A stretch of DNA of 64,000 nt from Actinokineospora inagensis DSM 44258 (GTDB taxonomy: Bacteria; Actinomycetota; Actinomycetes; Mycobacteriales; Pseudonocardiaceae): positions 124,001 through 188,000 of the forward strand of contig NZ_AXWW01000010.1 in the NCBI RefSeq assembly GCF_000482865.1, read 5' to 3'. Below the pieces are notes generated by a model that saw nothing but the letters and a program-made list of their open reading frames with translations, searched no databases and was not told the origin of the DNA. A program made the position numbers and the translations under genes. Positions 54,224 through 63,724 of this stretch are shown in pieces. Each line of letters begins with the position of its first letter. Position 1 is the stretch's first letter.

Positions 54224-55650
54224 CTGAGCTAGACGGGGTCCACGAGGACTCCCTGGACGGCACCTGGTCCGACGAGGCCGAGTGGGCGGCAGCCGACTCG
54301 TTCACCGAAGAGGACCACGAGGCGGCCGCGCCGCAGCCGGTGCTCGCGGTGGTCGGCAGGCCGAACGTGGGCAAGTCCACGCTGGTCAACCGCATCCTGG
54401 GCAGGCGGGAGGCGGTCGTCCAGGACATCCCCGGCGTCACCCGCGACCGCGTCGCCTACGACGCGCTGTGGAACGGCCGCCGCTTCACCGTTCTCGACAC
54501 GGGCGGCTGGGAGCCCGGGTTGGACGGGCTCCCCGGTGCCATCGCCGCCCAGGCCGAGTACGCCATGGCCCACTCCGACGCGGTAGTGCTCGTGGTGGAC
54601 GCGACCGTTGGCGCTACCGCGACCGATGAAGCCGTCGCCAAGACCCTGCGTAGGTCCAAACAGCCGGTGATCCTGGTCGCCAACAAGGTCGACGACGAAC
54701 GCCTGTTGGCGGATACGGCTTCGCTGTGGTCCCTCGGTCTGGGTGAGCCCTTCCCGGTTAGCGCCCTCCACGGCCGCAACTCGGGCGACCTCCTCGACGC
54801 CATCCTCGCCGCCCTCCCGGAAACCCCCCGCGAGATCTTCGGCGCGCGCGGTGGCCCCCGTCGAGTCGCCCTGGTCGGTAAGCCCAACGTCGGCAAGTCC
54901 AGCCTGCTCAACCGCCTCACCGGCGAAGACAGGGCCGTCGTCGACTCCGTCGCGGGCACCACCGTCGACCCCGTCGACTCCATGGTCGAGTTGGACGACC
55001 AGATCTGGCGCTTCGTCGACACGGCAGGCCTGCGCAAACGCGTCAACTTCGCCAGCGGTACGGAGTACTACGCGTCCCTGCGCACCAAGGCCGCGATCGA
55101 GTCCGCCGAGGTCGCCATCGTCCTCCTCGACGCCGCCGAGCCGATCGCCGAACAAGACCTCCGCGTCATCACGATGGTCGTCGAAACCGGCCGCGCGCTC
55201 GTCCTGGCCTTCAACAAGTGGGACCTCGTCGACGAAGACCGCCGCCACCAAATGGTCCGCGAACTCGAACGCGGCCTGGTCCGCGTCCCCTGGGCCGACC
55301 ACGTCAACGTCTCAGCCCTCACCGGCCGCTCCGTCCGCAAACTGGCCCCCGCCCTCCGCACCGCCCTCGACTCGTGGGACCAACGCATCTCCACCGGCCA
55401 CCTCAACTCCTGGCTCGCCGACCTCGTCGCCGCCACCCCACCCCCCGTCCGCGGCGGCAAACAACCCAAAATCCTGTTCGCCACCCAGGCCTCAGTCCGC
55501 CCCCCCACCTTCGTCCTCTTCACCAGCGGCTTCCTCGAAGCAGGCTACCGCCGCTTCATCGAACGAAAACTCCGCGAACGCTTCGGCTTCACCGGCACCC
55601 CCGTCCGCATCTCGGTCAGGGTCCGCGAGAAGAAACCCCGCAAGTCCTGA
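54220..55650 (+). CDS. der: GTPase Der (EngA), ribosome assembly
   Basis: Double-GTPase of 476 residues needed for 50S subunit maturation. A variable acidic N-terminal extension (about 1-40) precedes GTPase 1 (GRPNVGKST, later [13 protein letters not shown]) and GTPase 2 ([21 protein letters not shown]). The C-terminal KH-like domain ends [16 protein letters not shown] 54220 overlaps the plsC stop by 4 nt. Confidence 0.97.
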   Translation: MTELDGVHEDSLDGTWSDEAEWAAADSFTEEDHEAAAPQPVLAVVGRPNVGKSTLVNRILGRREAVVQDIPGVTRDRVAYDALWNGRRFTVLDTGGWEPGLDGLPGAIAAQAEYAMAHSDAVVLVVDATVGATATDEAVAKTLRRSKQPVILVANKVDDERLLADTASLWSLGLGEPFPVSALHGRNSGDLLDAILAALPETPREIFGARGGPRRVALVGKPNVGKSSLLNRLTGEDRAVVDSVAGTTVDPVDSMVELDDQIWRFVDTAGLRKRVNFASGTEYYASLRTKAAIESAEVAIVLLDAAEPIAEQDLRVITMVVETGRALVLAFNKWDLVDEDRRHQMVRELERGLVRVPWADHVNVSALTGRSVRKLAPALRTALDSWDQRISTGHLNSWLADLVAATPPPVRGGKQPKILFATQASVRPPTFVLFTSGFLEAGYRRFIERKLRERFGFTGTPVRISVRVREKKPRKS

Positions 55651-55719
55651 CCCCCCGCCGTAGCCCCGGCACGGGGGTACGCTAAGCTTCCCCAGCACTC
55701 GCCGAGAGGCGGATGTGGC

Positions 55720-55793
<74 letters not shown>

Positions 55794-55802
55794 CGGTCAA
55801 TG

Positions 55803-55849
55803 AAACACCCCGCTGATCTGATTGTTCCTCCTGGTCAGCGGGGTGTTTT
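55803..55849 (+). terminator. Rho-independent terminator after tRNA-Pro
   Basis: AAACACCCCGCTGA pairs with TCAGCGGGGTGTTT across an 18-nt loop and ends in TTTT, one of the few hairpins here with a T-tract. Confidence 0.88.
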
Positions 55850-56187
55850 CGTATTCCGGTGTCGATCATGGCTTGACCGTCCACTGTGGTCCGAATGAAG
55901 ATCGACAAGGCCGGACTGGAGAAATCCTGGAGCGGCCGTGCTCCACCTTTGACATAACACCGTTATGGGGTCGCGTTGATCTTGCTGTGACCGCGTGACG
56001 TGCCGTACGTGCCCGAACCGACCTGAACGGCGGACTACACGCCGCGTCGGAGACAAACGGGAGATGGCATGTGGGGGACGCGCCGGTTTCAGGGCGGAAG
56101 TCGGAGATCGACAGTTCGAGGTTCCAGGGTGCTGGACCACGACGATGTGATCGCTGCCTGGCTTTGACCGGGAGTGGGGAGGGTGGG
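55850..56187. other. Gene-free stretch downstream of tRNA-Pro
   Basis: No convincing gene, repeat or hairpin was seen in these 338 bp. Base composition is more mixed than in the der operon, marking the change to the accessory region. A tRNA-end duplication that would mark an integrated element was not recognised by eye. Confidence 0.5.
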
Positions 56188-57100
56188 ATGCCGCTGCCGG
56201 GCGGTGCCGCCGACAAGATGGGCAACCGGTTCGAGCGGTGGTGGACTGTTCACCAGTTGATCGAGGTTCTGACCGGGCGGACACGGTCGTTGCAGGTCGA
56301 GGCTCCCGGTCCGGTCGGTGCGGGCGCGGAGTTCTGTCTGACCGTTGACGGTGTCCGGGTATGGCATCAGGTGAAGCGGCAGCGGGCGGGTGGGCCGTGG
56401 ACGGTGGCGGCCTTGGTCGGCGAAGGTGTGGTCGCGCCGTGGTGGGACAAGATCCTCGCTGGTGGGCGGTGCGTGTTCGTGTCCACGACCAGTGCCGATG
56501 AGCTTCGTGAGTTGGTCGAGCGGGCTCCGCGGCCGAGTCCTGGAAGGTTTTCGACGCGGAGTTCCTCGACGCCAAGCAGCACCGCACGGGGTTCCGGCGG
56601 ATGCGCGAAGCCTGGGGCAAGCCGTCTCCGGAGGACGTGTTCAAGGGGCTCCGGCAAATCGACGTCGCGATCATCGGTGAACCCGAACTGGTCACGCTGG
56701 TCGAAGCACGCCTGGAGGTGCTGTTCGAGCATTCACATCGTGTCGCGGAATCGCTGGGGCGGCTGGTCGACGACTCGGTCCATCACGCCCTCACCGCCGA
56801 GCGTGTGTGGGGGTGGTTGACCGAGCGGGGTGTACGTCGCCGGGACGCTGCGCGCACGGTGGTGCTGGCCGGCTGGGTGGCTGCGGTAACCACCTCGTTC
56901 GTGGATCGCGTCGCCATGCACCACATCGACGGCGAACGCATCCCGCGCACCGAGGCGGCCGCCGCGATCGAGGCGCCGGCCGGTATTGCCAGGCACGTGT
57001 TGGTCGCAGGGTCCGCCGGAAGCGGGAAGAGCGCGATCGTCACCGAGATCATCGACTCCGCCCGCCGGTGCGGGTGGGCGGTCTTGGCCGCGGCCCTGAA
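56188..57100 (+). pseudogene. Broken endonuclease-NTPase gene, defence-like
   Basis: From ATG 56188 (GGGGAGGGTGGG upstream) the frame encodes an N-terminal domain (GNRFERWWTVHQLIEVLTGR, WHQVKRQRAGGPWTVAAL) resembling the DUF4297/Cap4-like nuclease heads of large bacterial STAND-type ATPases. At about 56535 good coding moves to the -1 frame (AESWKVFDAEFLDAKQ, REAWGKPSPEDVF), leading to a Walker A motif VAGSAGSGKSAI and a helix ending GWAVLAAAL. There the family similarity stops; the rest of the NTPase is missing, so the gene is truncated whether or not the frameshift is real. Complete relatives exceed 1,000 residues and are plausible anti-phage genes (inference). Confidence 0.6.
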
Positions 57101-58227
57101 CGCACGCCCCGACGCCGAAGCGCCGCGCACCCTCGACGCCGACCCACTCGACGCGCTGATGCCATTGTGGCAAGGCGAACTCGACCGCCGCCGCTTCCTC
57201 ACCACTACCGCCTACTCCGTCGCCGCCGCGGCCTGGCGTTGACCACCGCGCGGGGAATCGCCGACCGCACCACCAGCGCCGCCCGGTCAGGTCGCCTGGC
57301 GGGAATGACCGAGGTCAACGCCGTGCGCGAGATGATCAGCATGTTCACCGACCTCGACGAACGCCACGGCGGCCTCATCGGCCGCACCACCCTCGCCGCC
57401 TGGCTACGCGACGACGTCGCTCCCTTGTGCCGCGGCCGATTCCGCACCGACGAGGTCCGCCGCCAGATGCTGTCGGCCGCCAGCCGGAGCGTGCACCTGT
57501 TGGGGTGGAAGCACTACGACGCGAACCAGCACGGCGCTGCCCAGCGCTATTTCCTCCAGTCCTACGCGCTCGCCGCCGAATCCGGCGTCCTCGGCCAGGA
57601 TGGCTTCGTCATGCGCACCATGGCCATGCAGGGCCTACGCCTACGCCTACGCCGCCCCGAGTTCTGCCGAGACCTCGCCGAAACGGGCCTCAACCGGGCG
57701 AAAGGGAAGGTCGACCACCAGACTGAGGCACTGTTCCGCGTCGTCCATGCCCACACCCTCGCCAAGGTAGGGCAGACCCACCACGCCATCACCGAGGTCG
57801 AACACGCCCGCACCCTACTGGTCACCGACCCGGGCGACACACCCCAGTTCTGGGCACTCACGTGGGGACCACCACACGCCTCGGTCCACTCCCGCGCCGC
57901 CCGCATGTTCGAAACACTCGGCGACCACGCCACCGCAGCCGAGCACTACGCCCGCGCCGCCACATCCCGCCCCAGCGACACCTACGCCCGCGTCATCACC
58001 CTCGACCTGATCTCCAGCGGCACCAGCCATCTCACACGCGGCGCCATCGAACAAGCCTGCGCCACCTGGCACCGCGGCCTCGACCACCTCGACGGAGTCC
58101 AGTCCCGCCGCACCCGCAAAGCCCTCACCCGACTGCGCACAGACATCGCCCGCTACCGCGCCACAGGACTCCCCGCCGCCATCGAACTCGACGACCGGGC
58201 CGCGGCATCCTCACCACCGGAACCTAA
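57101..58227 (+). pseudogene. C-terminal part of an XRE/TPR-type regulator, lacking the HTH
   Basis: The region begins inside the frame of the preceding gene (LMPLWQGELDRRRFLTTTAYSV), exactly the linker found after the HTH in actinobacterial XRE/TPR regulators. It continues in the -1 frame from about 57238 (ALTTARGIADRTTSAARSGR) through the TPR-like region (DVAPLCRGRFRTDEVRRQML, GWKHYDANQHGAAQRYFLQS). Near 58200 a further -1 move gives the natural end GILTTGT and TAA 58225-58227. The HTH is absent, replaced by the truncated NTPase upstream, so this looks like a recombination product. Adjacent minus-strand Nudix gene ends 8 nt later. Confidence 0.6.
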
Positions 58228-58234
58228 CGCCAGA

Positions 58235-58954
58235 TCACCCGAACACAAGCCTGTCCACCAACGGCTCCAGGTAGTCGACCCGGCGACCGGGCAACTCCGC
58301 CAGCCCGGTCGCCGAGCGGACCACGCCGATCTCCACGAACTCCGGCTCCCGCCCCGCTTCCCGCTCTCTCACCACAGCGGCCTCGAACCACGCCTCGACC
58401 TCCGCGAACGGCAGCGGCGGCGCCAGGTAGAACACCCCGATATTGCCGTGCTCGCCCCGAGTCACCACCCACAACCTCAGTTCACCCGGAGCGACGACCA
58501 CCCCGACCTCCTCGGCCAACTCCCGCGCCGCGTGCACCCGCAAGTGCGTCTCGTCCGAGGATTCACCCGCCGCGGGCTGCTCGGCCGAACCACCGGGGAA
58601 CTGCCACCGCCCCGCTGCCGCGGTCGACGACGACATCCGACCCACCACCACACCACCGCACGTCGTCGGCTGGGACACCGACCCCAGCGATCGTGCACCC
58701 GTCACCCAGCGCAGGGCGAAATGCCGATAGGTCACCCGGGCCCACCGCACGACCACCTCGCCCGACGCGTGCACCCGCAAGTCCGCGCACGCCACGACCG
58801 GACCGTCGAACAACGCCGGGTTGGCCTCCTCCGCCTCAGCCCACAGCCGATCCCTCTCCACCGCGTGCTCATCGGAGACCACCGGCGCGTCGACCTCGAC
58901 CAAACTGACGGCGGACACGGCGAAGACCTCCACCGGTGAACGCGACTGCGACAT
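58235..58954 (-). CDS. Nudix-domain protein with variant Nudix box
   Basis: Protein of 239 residues. The Nudix box is recognisable as GGSAEQPAAG...ARELAEEVGVVV; the REL-EE-G core is intact but the upstream Glu is displaced by one residue, so hydrolase activity is probable, not certain. The N-terminal 100 residues form an additional domain (DGPVVACADLRVHASGEVVV) of unknown role. ATG 58954 is chosen; a TTG four codons upstream is possible. It is convergent with the regulator remnant. Confidence 0.75.
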   Translation of the reverse strand: MSQSRSPVEVFAVSAVSLVEVDAPVVSDEHAVERDRLWAEAEEANPALFDGPVVACADLRVHASGEVVVRWARVTYRHFALRWVTGARSLGSVSQPTTCGGVVVGRMSSSTAAAGRWQFPGGSAEQPAAGESSDETHLRVHAARELAEEVGVVVAPGELRLWVVTRGEHGNIGVFYLAPPLPFAEVEAWFEAAVVREREAGREPEFVEIGVVRSATGLAELPGRRVDYLEPLVDRLVFG

Positions 58955-59002
58955 CGTCACCCACAAGACCCTAACGCCAGCGGAATATCACGCCGGGCGA
59001 AG

Positions 59003-59350
59003 TCAGGGAGTCCACAGAGGAGGCCGCGTTCGGAGGACCAAGCGGGGCGCGAGCGGTTCACCGGGTGCGGGAAGGGCGAGTAGCTGGTCGACGACATCGA
59101 CCAGGGTGCCCTCGCGCATCCACACGAGTTCCCCGTCCGGGTTGCAGCGGGCGGCCGCAGCGTCGGTCACGTACTTCACCGTCACGAGGTCGGTCCAATT
59201 CTGCGGCCAGATCCGCAGACCGTTGATCCCGACCACGTGTTCGCCGTCCACCTCGGAAAGGAACTGCCACTCGGACTCGCGAAGCAGGATCAACCGCGCG
59301 AGTTCGGGGTGGGCGGACACCGCCAGTTCATCCGCGGTGGTCATGGCCAT
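59003..59350 (-). CDS. Hypothetical protein (115 aa)
   Basis: Small soluble protein with mixed alpha/beta prediction; blocks WQFLSEVDGEHVVGINGLRI and VTVKYVTDAAAARCNPDGE look conserved and match hypothetical proteins I have seen in Pseudonocardiaceae-like genomes near Nudix/XRE genes (from memory). No catalytic motif, signal or membrane helix. The start is ATG 59350 or ATG 59344. It is divergent from the second Nudix gene. Confidence 0.65.
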   Translation of the reverse strand: MAMTTADELAVSAHPELARLILLRESEWQFLSEVDGEHVVGINGLRIWPQNWTDLVTVKYVTDAAAARCNPDGELVWMREGTLVDVVDQLLALPAPGEPLAPRLVLRTRPPLWTP

Positions 59351-59530
59351 CGGTCAGTCCCGGGGATGGGCGCAGGGGCGGCGGCGATCGCATCCGGCTG
59401 AAGCACGACGCCTCCCGTACCTGGTCGAAGGGGTGGACACGGCGTGCTGCGTTCGGTGTCCATTGACAGCCTCGGTTGTGTCGAGCATCGGCAACACAGC
59501 CGAAATGGATGAGTTTGCTCCAGCGCGCGG

Positions 59531-59563
59531 CAGCCTTCCCTGCTCTTGAGGCAGGGAAGGCTG
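59531..59563. promoter_or_regulatory. Perfect hairpin in a divergent intergenic region
   Basis: CAGCCTTCCCTGC (59531-59543) and GCAGGGAAGGCTG (59551-59563) form a perfect 13-bp stem with loop TCTTGAG. It sits 31 nt before the Nudix gene, with no gene ending nearby, so an mRNA-leader structure is more likely than a terminator. Confidence 0.5.
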
Positions 59564-59594
59564 CTCGGATCGTCGACAGGTAGCCTCGGAGGCC

Positions 59595-60089
59595 GTGGAC
59601 CTCCTCCCGTTCGACCAGTACGCGGCCTCGCTGCCCCGGAAACGAGCCGCAGCGGGCACGCTGCTCTACGACGAGTCCCGGACCCGGGTGCTGCTGATCG
59701 AGACCACCTACAAGGTCGAATGGGAGATCCCCGGTGGGACGGTGGACGCCGACGAGGCCCCCTGGGCTACCGCAGTCCGCGAGACCGCCGAAGAACTGGG
59801 GATTACCAGGCCCCTGGGCAGGTTGCTGGTCATCGACCACGTCCGAACCCAGGGAGTCATGCCCGAGGCACTTGCGTTCGTCTTCGACGGAGGCGTGATC
59901 ACCAACGACCAGGTTCAGGGGCTGCGGACGCATGATCCGGAAGTCCGCTCCATCGGTCTCTACACTGTGGGCGAAGCCCAAAACCTGGTCACCTCCAGCC
60001 TCCACCGCCGGATCGAAGCGGCGTTCGCCGCTCTGGCCACCGGCACGCTGATGCTGTGCGACGCGGGCACACCGACATCGCCGGACTAG
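59595..60089 (+). CDS. Nudix hydrolase
   Basis: Hydrolase of 164 residues with a perfect Nudix box: GGTVDADEAPWATAVRETAE followed by ELGI, giving Gx5Ex7REUxEExGU. It should hydrolyse a nucleoside diphosphate linked to another moiety, with Mg2+; the substrate is not predictable. The start is GTG 59595. The XRE regulator begins 18 nt after its stop, so the two are likely one operon; such Nudix/XRE pairs recur in actinobacteria (from memory). Confidence 0.88.
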   Translation: MDLLPFDQYAASLPRKRAAAGTLLYDESRTRVLLIETTYKVEWEIPGGTVDADEAPWATAVRETAEELGITRPLGRLLVIDHVRTQGVMPEALAFVFDGGVITNDQVQGLRTHDPEVRSIGLYTVGEAQNLVTSSLHRRIEAAFAALATGTLMLCDAGTPTSPD

Positions 60090-60107
60090 CGGTCACAGGA
60101 GGTGAAG

Positions 60108-61304
60108 ATGTCAGACACCCTGCGGGAGAACATCGCTCGCCTGCGCAAGGCCAGGAACCTCACCCAGGAGGCCCTCGCCGAAGCCGCAGGCGTCGGCGTG
60201 GACACCGTCGGACGCCTCGAACGAGGCACGCGGTCGGCCAGCCGCGCTAGTACCATCAAGAAGCTGGCGCGCGCCCTGGACGTCAGCACCGACGCCCTGG
60301 AAGGTCGGCTTGCCACCCCGCGGGGAACCGACGCCGACATGGCACGGCTTCGACAGGCGATTACCCCGGTCCACGGCATCGACAGGCCAGTCGACTCCGA
60401 CCGGGTGGACACGATCGAGGAGTTGGCCGAGGACGCCCACGTGGTGTGGCGTGCCTACGTCGATGGCCGACACGCCGACGTATTGCACCGACTACCCGAC
60501 CTGCTGACAACGGCTCGTCACCTGATCCAGGAAACCAGCGGTGATGCCAACGCCGCCGCACACCATCTCCTCAGCACCGCCTACCGCCCCGGAGCCGGGA
60601 TCAGCGGACGCCTCGGCCTCGACGACCTGGCCTGGACCGCCGCCGACCGCGCGGCCGATGCCGCACGCGAGTCCGACACCCCCGACATCGACACCGCGGT
60701 CGCCGCCCGCTACCTGACCTGGACCCTGATCCGCCAACGCCGCACCGCCGAGGCCGAACACGTCGCCGTCACCACGGCCGAGCGGATCGAACCCCGAATG
60801 CTCGACCGCGATCCACACCGCGCGGGCGTCTTCGGCAACCTGCTGTTCAACGCGGCCACCGCTGCCCGCCAATCAGGCAACCCCACCCGAGCCGACGACC
60901 TGCTCACCATCGCCACAGCCGCCGCCATCCGTTCCGGCACCGACACCACCAGCGAAACTGCGATCTTCGGCCCCCGCGTCGCCGCACTCCAACGCGTCGA
61001 ACACACCCTCCGCACCGGCGACCCCGAACAGGCACTCCATCTCGCCGAACACCTCCCCGACTCAACCGGCACCGTCCCCGCCTTCTGGGAATCCGGCCAC
61101 CACATCCACCTGGCCAACGCCGCCACCACCCTGCACCAGAACAAACGCGCCCTGCGCCACCTCGCCCGCGCCCGTGACCTGGCACCCGCCTGGGCCAGAC
61201 AACAGCCACTCGCCACCACCACCATGCGCCACCTCCTCGACGACGCGACCCGCCGACAAGGCCGCCTGTTCGCCGACCTGGCCACCCACTACGGCGTGGC
61301 GTAG
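60108..61304 (+). CDS. XRE-family HTH regulator with TPR-like sensor region
   Basis: Regulator of 398 residues. The HTH (about 5-60) reads LRENIARLRKARNLTQEALA, then AGVGVDTVGRLERGTRS. The remaining 300 residues are helical repeats (for example ADDLLTIATAAAIRSG, HLANAATTLHQNKRALRHLARAR), the arrangement of peptide- or ligand-responsive regulators. ATG 60108 is chosen because a strong AGGAGG lies at 60097-60102; a GTG at 60102 overlaps it. It is downstream of a Nudix gene. Confidence 0.85.
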   Translation: MSDTLRENIARLRKARNLTQEALAEAAGVGVDTVGRLERGTRSASRASTIKKLARALDVSTDALEGRLATPRGTDADMARLRQAITPVHGIDRPVDSDRVDTIEELAEDAHVVWRAYVDGRHADVLHRLPDLLTTARHLIQETSGDANAAAHHLLSTAYRPGAGISGRLGLDDLAWTAADRAADAARESDTPDIDTAVAARYLTWTLIRQRRTAEAEHVAVTTAERIEPRMLDRDPHRAGVFGNLLFNAATAARQSGNPTRADDLLTIATAAAIRSGTDTTSETAIFGPRVAALQRVEHTLRTGDPEQALHLAEHLPDSTGTVPAFWESGHHIHLANAATTLHQNKRALRHLARARDLAPAWARQQPLATTTMRHLLDDATRRQGRLFADLATHYGVA

Positions 61305-61319
61305 CCCGACGACCGGAAC

Positions 61320-61333
61320 TGAACATTTGTTCA
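61320..61333. promoter_or_regulatory. 14-bp palindrome TGAACATTTGTTCA
   Basis: Perfect inverted repeat TGAACA-TT-TGTTCA directly after the XRE gene. It is AT-rich in a GC-rich genome and could be an operator. No confident gene lies in 61305-61543; a possible short ORF from ATG 61358 (GGAAG upstream) has no timely stop. Confidence 0.4.
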
Positions 61334-61543
61334 ATCCACCAGGAAGTGTGGTCAGCCATGACACGCCACTTGCCTGCGACGAGAAACGGCGTCGTGACAA
61401 CCTGCATCAACAGGCAGGACTCGGGTGGCCGCTGCGGTTCGGTGACCTCATGGCACTCGGACATCGACCTACGTGGTGGATGCACCATTCAGGCATTGCT
61501 CGTCGATCGTGGAGCAGGTGAAACCGGTGTGGCGAACGTGGCT

Positions 61544-62728
61544 TCAGATCGTCGAGGCGAGTGCCTGACGGAGGGCCAGGGCCATGTCGGTGATCGTGCT
61601 GGGCGGGGTGGTGTGGTCCAACAGGTCGAGGCCCTCTTCGACGGTTCGGTCGCCGCGGCGGGAGCCCACCAGACCTGTGTGGTTGAGCAGGCTCCGCATC
61701 GATCGCTCAGCGTCGGGCCAGGATTGGTTGATGACGTGGACGACAAAGGCCGATCCTTGGTGGATGTAGCTACCCCGGGGATGGTTCTCGCGGGTGCCTT
61801 CGGCGGCGAGGTCGAAGGAGTCCATCGCGCAAGTGGGGTTGTCCAGACTCAGGTGGATCTTTCCTTCGTGCCAGGCGAACTCGGCGTCGTCAAGCCACCA
61901 GGCCCAGTGCGGGTCGCGGTCGGAGACGCCTTCGGCGTGCAGGTTCCTGGCGAGTCGGAAGGTGTTGTGGGCGTCGGTATCGGCGCCGAGTTCGGCGAGG
62001 GCGCGGGCTTCGCGCAGGCGGAACAGGGAGCGCAGTCGAGGGGTGAGGGTGGCTTCGAGGGCTTGTCGCGCGAGGTCGAGAGCTTCGTGGGCGTACCCCA
62101 GGTGACTGGCGTGCATGGACATGTTCTGCAGGAGGAACAGTTCCATGCTTCGATCACCCGCGCGGCCGGCCAGAGTGAGAGCCACGCGGTTCATGCGGCG
62201 GGCGTGATCGTGTTCGTCGGCGTCGTAAAGGCACCACCCCGCCACCTCCGCGGTCTCGGCGACGGCGGCGTACGCGTCGCGCGCCAGTCCGTCGGGAAGG
62301 TTCGAGGTCGTGATGCGGTGCCGGGCTTGTCTGAATGCCTGGACGGTCAGCGGGGAGGTCACTGCTCCGCCGTATTTCTGGTCCAAACGCACGAAGCTCT
62401 CGATATCGCGGTGCAGGCTCTCAATGTAGTCGACATCGAGTGCCATATCGCGGTGCCGTCGGGTGGTCAATTCGCCCGACCGGGCCGGGGTTGCTTTGCC
62501 GATCAACGCCTCGAAGCGTCGCTTGGTGTCGGGGTCTGCTTGGCTCAGGGCTCGGTCCAGGATTGCCTGGGTCGCAGGCCACGGTGACGTACCGGTTTGC
62601 AGGGATTCCCATTTGGCGACGGTCCGTTGGGCCACTCCTAGATGGTCGGCGAACGCCCGAATGGTCAGGCGTAGGGCACTGCGCAGCGCGCCCGCCTCCC
62701 GGCCGGTCCACTTCTCGACCAATGTCAT
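61544..62728 (-). CDS. XRE-family regulator with TPR-like region
   Basis: Regulator of 394 residues. The HTH segment is ALRSALRLTIRAFADHLGV followed by AQRTVAKWESLQTG, then a long helical C-terminal region (DRALSQADPDTKRRFEAL; MELFLLQNMSMHASHLGYAH; RSLFRLREARALAELGADTD). ATG 62728 has AAGGAG seven bases upstream. It is paralogous in layout to the gene at 60108, although the HTH sequences differ clearly. Divergent from nothing; the phosphotransferase lies 111 bp upstream on the same strand. Confidence 0.85.
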   Translation of the reverse strand: MTLVEKWTGREAGALRSALRLTIRAFADHLGVAQRTVAKWESLQTGTSPWPATQAILDRALSQADPDTKRRFEALIGKATPARSGELTTRRHRDMALDVDYIESLHRDIESFVRLDQKYGGAVTSPLTVQAFRQARHRITTSNLPDGLARDAYAAVAETAEVAGWCLYDADEHDHARRMNRVALTLAGRAGDRSMELFLLQNMSMHASHLGYAHEALDLARQALEATLTPRLRSLFRLREARALAELGADTDAHNTFRLARNLHAEGVSDRDPHWAWWLDDAEFAWHEGKIHLSLDNPTCAMDSFDLAAEGTRENHPRGSYIHQGSAFVVHVINQSWPDAERSMRSLLNHTGLVGSRRGDRTVEEGLDLLDHTTPPSTITDMALALRQALASTI

Positions 62729-62839
62729 GCCCTACTCCTTTCCAGATCTGGTCGCGATTCCGGTTCGCCGACGGCGTTCACAAGCCGCGCAGGCGCTGTT
62801 ACGCAGGTCCAGGTTAGCGCTCGGCGGCGGACGAGCGGG

Positions 62840-63724
62840 TCAGCTCGTCGTCCAGGTGTCGGTGGGTCGGCCGTGCTGGAGCACGTGGAGCCGGTGTCGG
62901 AGGACCTGGTTGGCGGTGGTGTCGCCCGCGGCGGCGCGGTTGAGGAAGGAACCGAGGGTGTGCAGGTCTCGGATGGCTCGCAGGACGGGCAGCCCCGGCC
63001 AGTCGCGCAGGTCGTACCCGTAGGCGTCGGCGAATCGGTCGAGGTCTGCTGCGGTGCGGCCGAGGCGGATGCCTTGGTAGGTGTTGACCAGGTCCAGTTC
63101 GCGGGGGCCGGTGCAGGTCTCGTCCCAGTCACCGAGTCGCCAGTGGTGCCCGGTGGGGTCGTGGACGAGGTTGCCGGGGTAGGCGTCGCCGTGCAGGTGA
63201 CCTTCGCCCAGGGGGAAATGCACCGTGTCGTAGGTGTCGAGGAGGGTGTCGGCGGTGGTGGTCAGCCAGCGTCGGTCGTTCGGGTCGAGCACGGTGGAGG
63301 TGGCGAGCGTCTGGCGGAGCGAAGCCAGGGGGCGGTGGCGGGGTAGGGCCACCGGTGGCGTGGGGAGCTGGTGGAGGTCGCGCAGGATGCGTCCGAGGGC
63401 GGCCGGATCGGGTGCGCCGGGGGCGGAGGTCTGGGGGTAGTGCACCCAGAAGGTGACCGTGGTGTCCTCGCCGAGGACGACCGGATCGGTGAGGGGTTCG
63501 GTCACCGCCAACCCGCGGTCGACGAGCCACCGGGTCACGGTGATCGCGCGTTGGGCGGCGGCGGGCTCCCCGGCGTGCACGCGGGCAACGGCGTCGACCG
63601 CGGGCAGGAGGTAGACGGCGGTGGCGTGTCGGTGCAGCAGGGTCAACCCGCGTGCGTCCAGTCCTCGCCGTTCGGCGGCGACCAGCACGTGGTCGCGGGT
63701 TGTGTCGTCAGTGGGGTCCGGCAC
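62840..63724 (-). CDS. Aminoglycoside-phosphotransferase-fold (APH) kinase
   Basis: Kinase-like protein of 294 residues. The catalytic loop is GHLHGDAYPGNLV and the metal-binding motif GDWDETCTGPRELDL. The N-lobe is short and lacks an obvious nucleotide-binding Lys by eye. The family phosphorylates antibiotics, choline, homoserine and other small molecules; nothing here identifies the substrate. The start is GTG 63724, inside the end of the preceding TPR gene (17-nt overlap), so it is translationally coupled to a regulator. Confidence 0.82.
   Translation of the reverse strand: MPDPTDDTTRDHVLVAAERRGLDARGLTLLHRHATAVYLLPAVDAVARVHAGEPAAAQRAITVTRWLVDRGLAVTEPLTDPVVLGEDTTVTFWVHYPQTSAPGAPDPAALGRILRDLHQLPTPPVALPRHRPLASLRQTLATSTVLDPNDRRWLTTTADTLLDTYDTVHFPLGEGHLHGDAYPGNLVHDPTGHHWRLGDWDETCTGPRELDLVNTYQGIRLGRTAADLDRFADAYGYDLRDWPGLPVLRAIRDLHTLGSFLNRAAAGDTTANQVLRHRLHVLQHGRPTDTWTTS

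Noticed and set aside
61346-61520. Possible small gene from ATG 61358 between the two XRE regulators
   Set aside because: The frame has no stop before running deep into the opposite-strand regulator and shows no conserved-looking composition.
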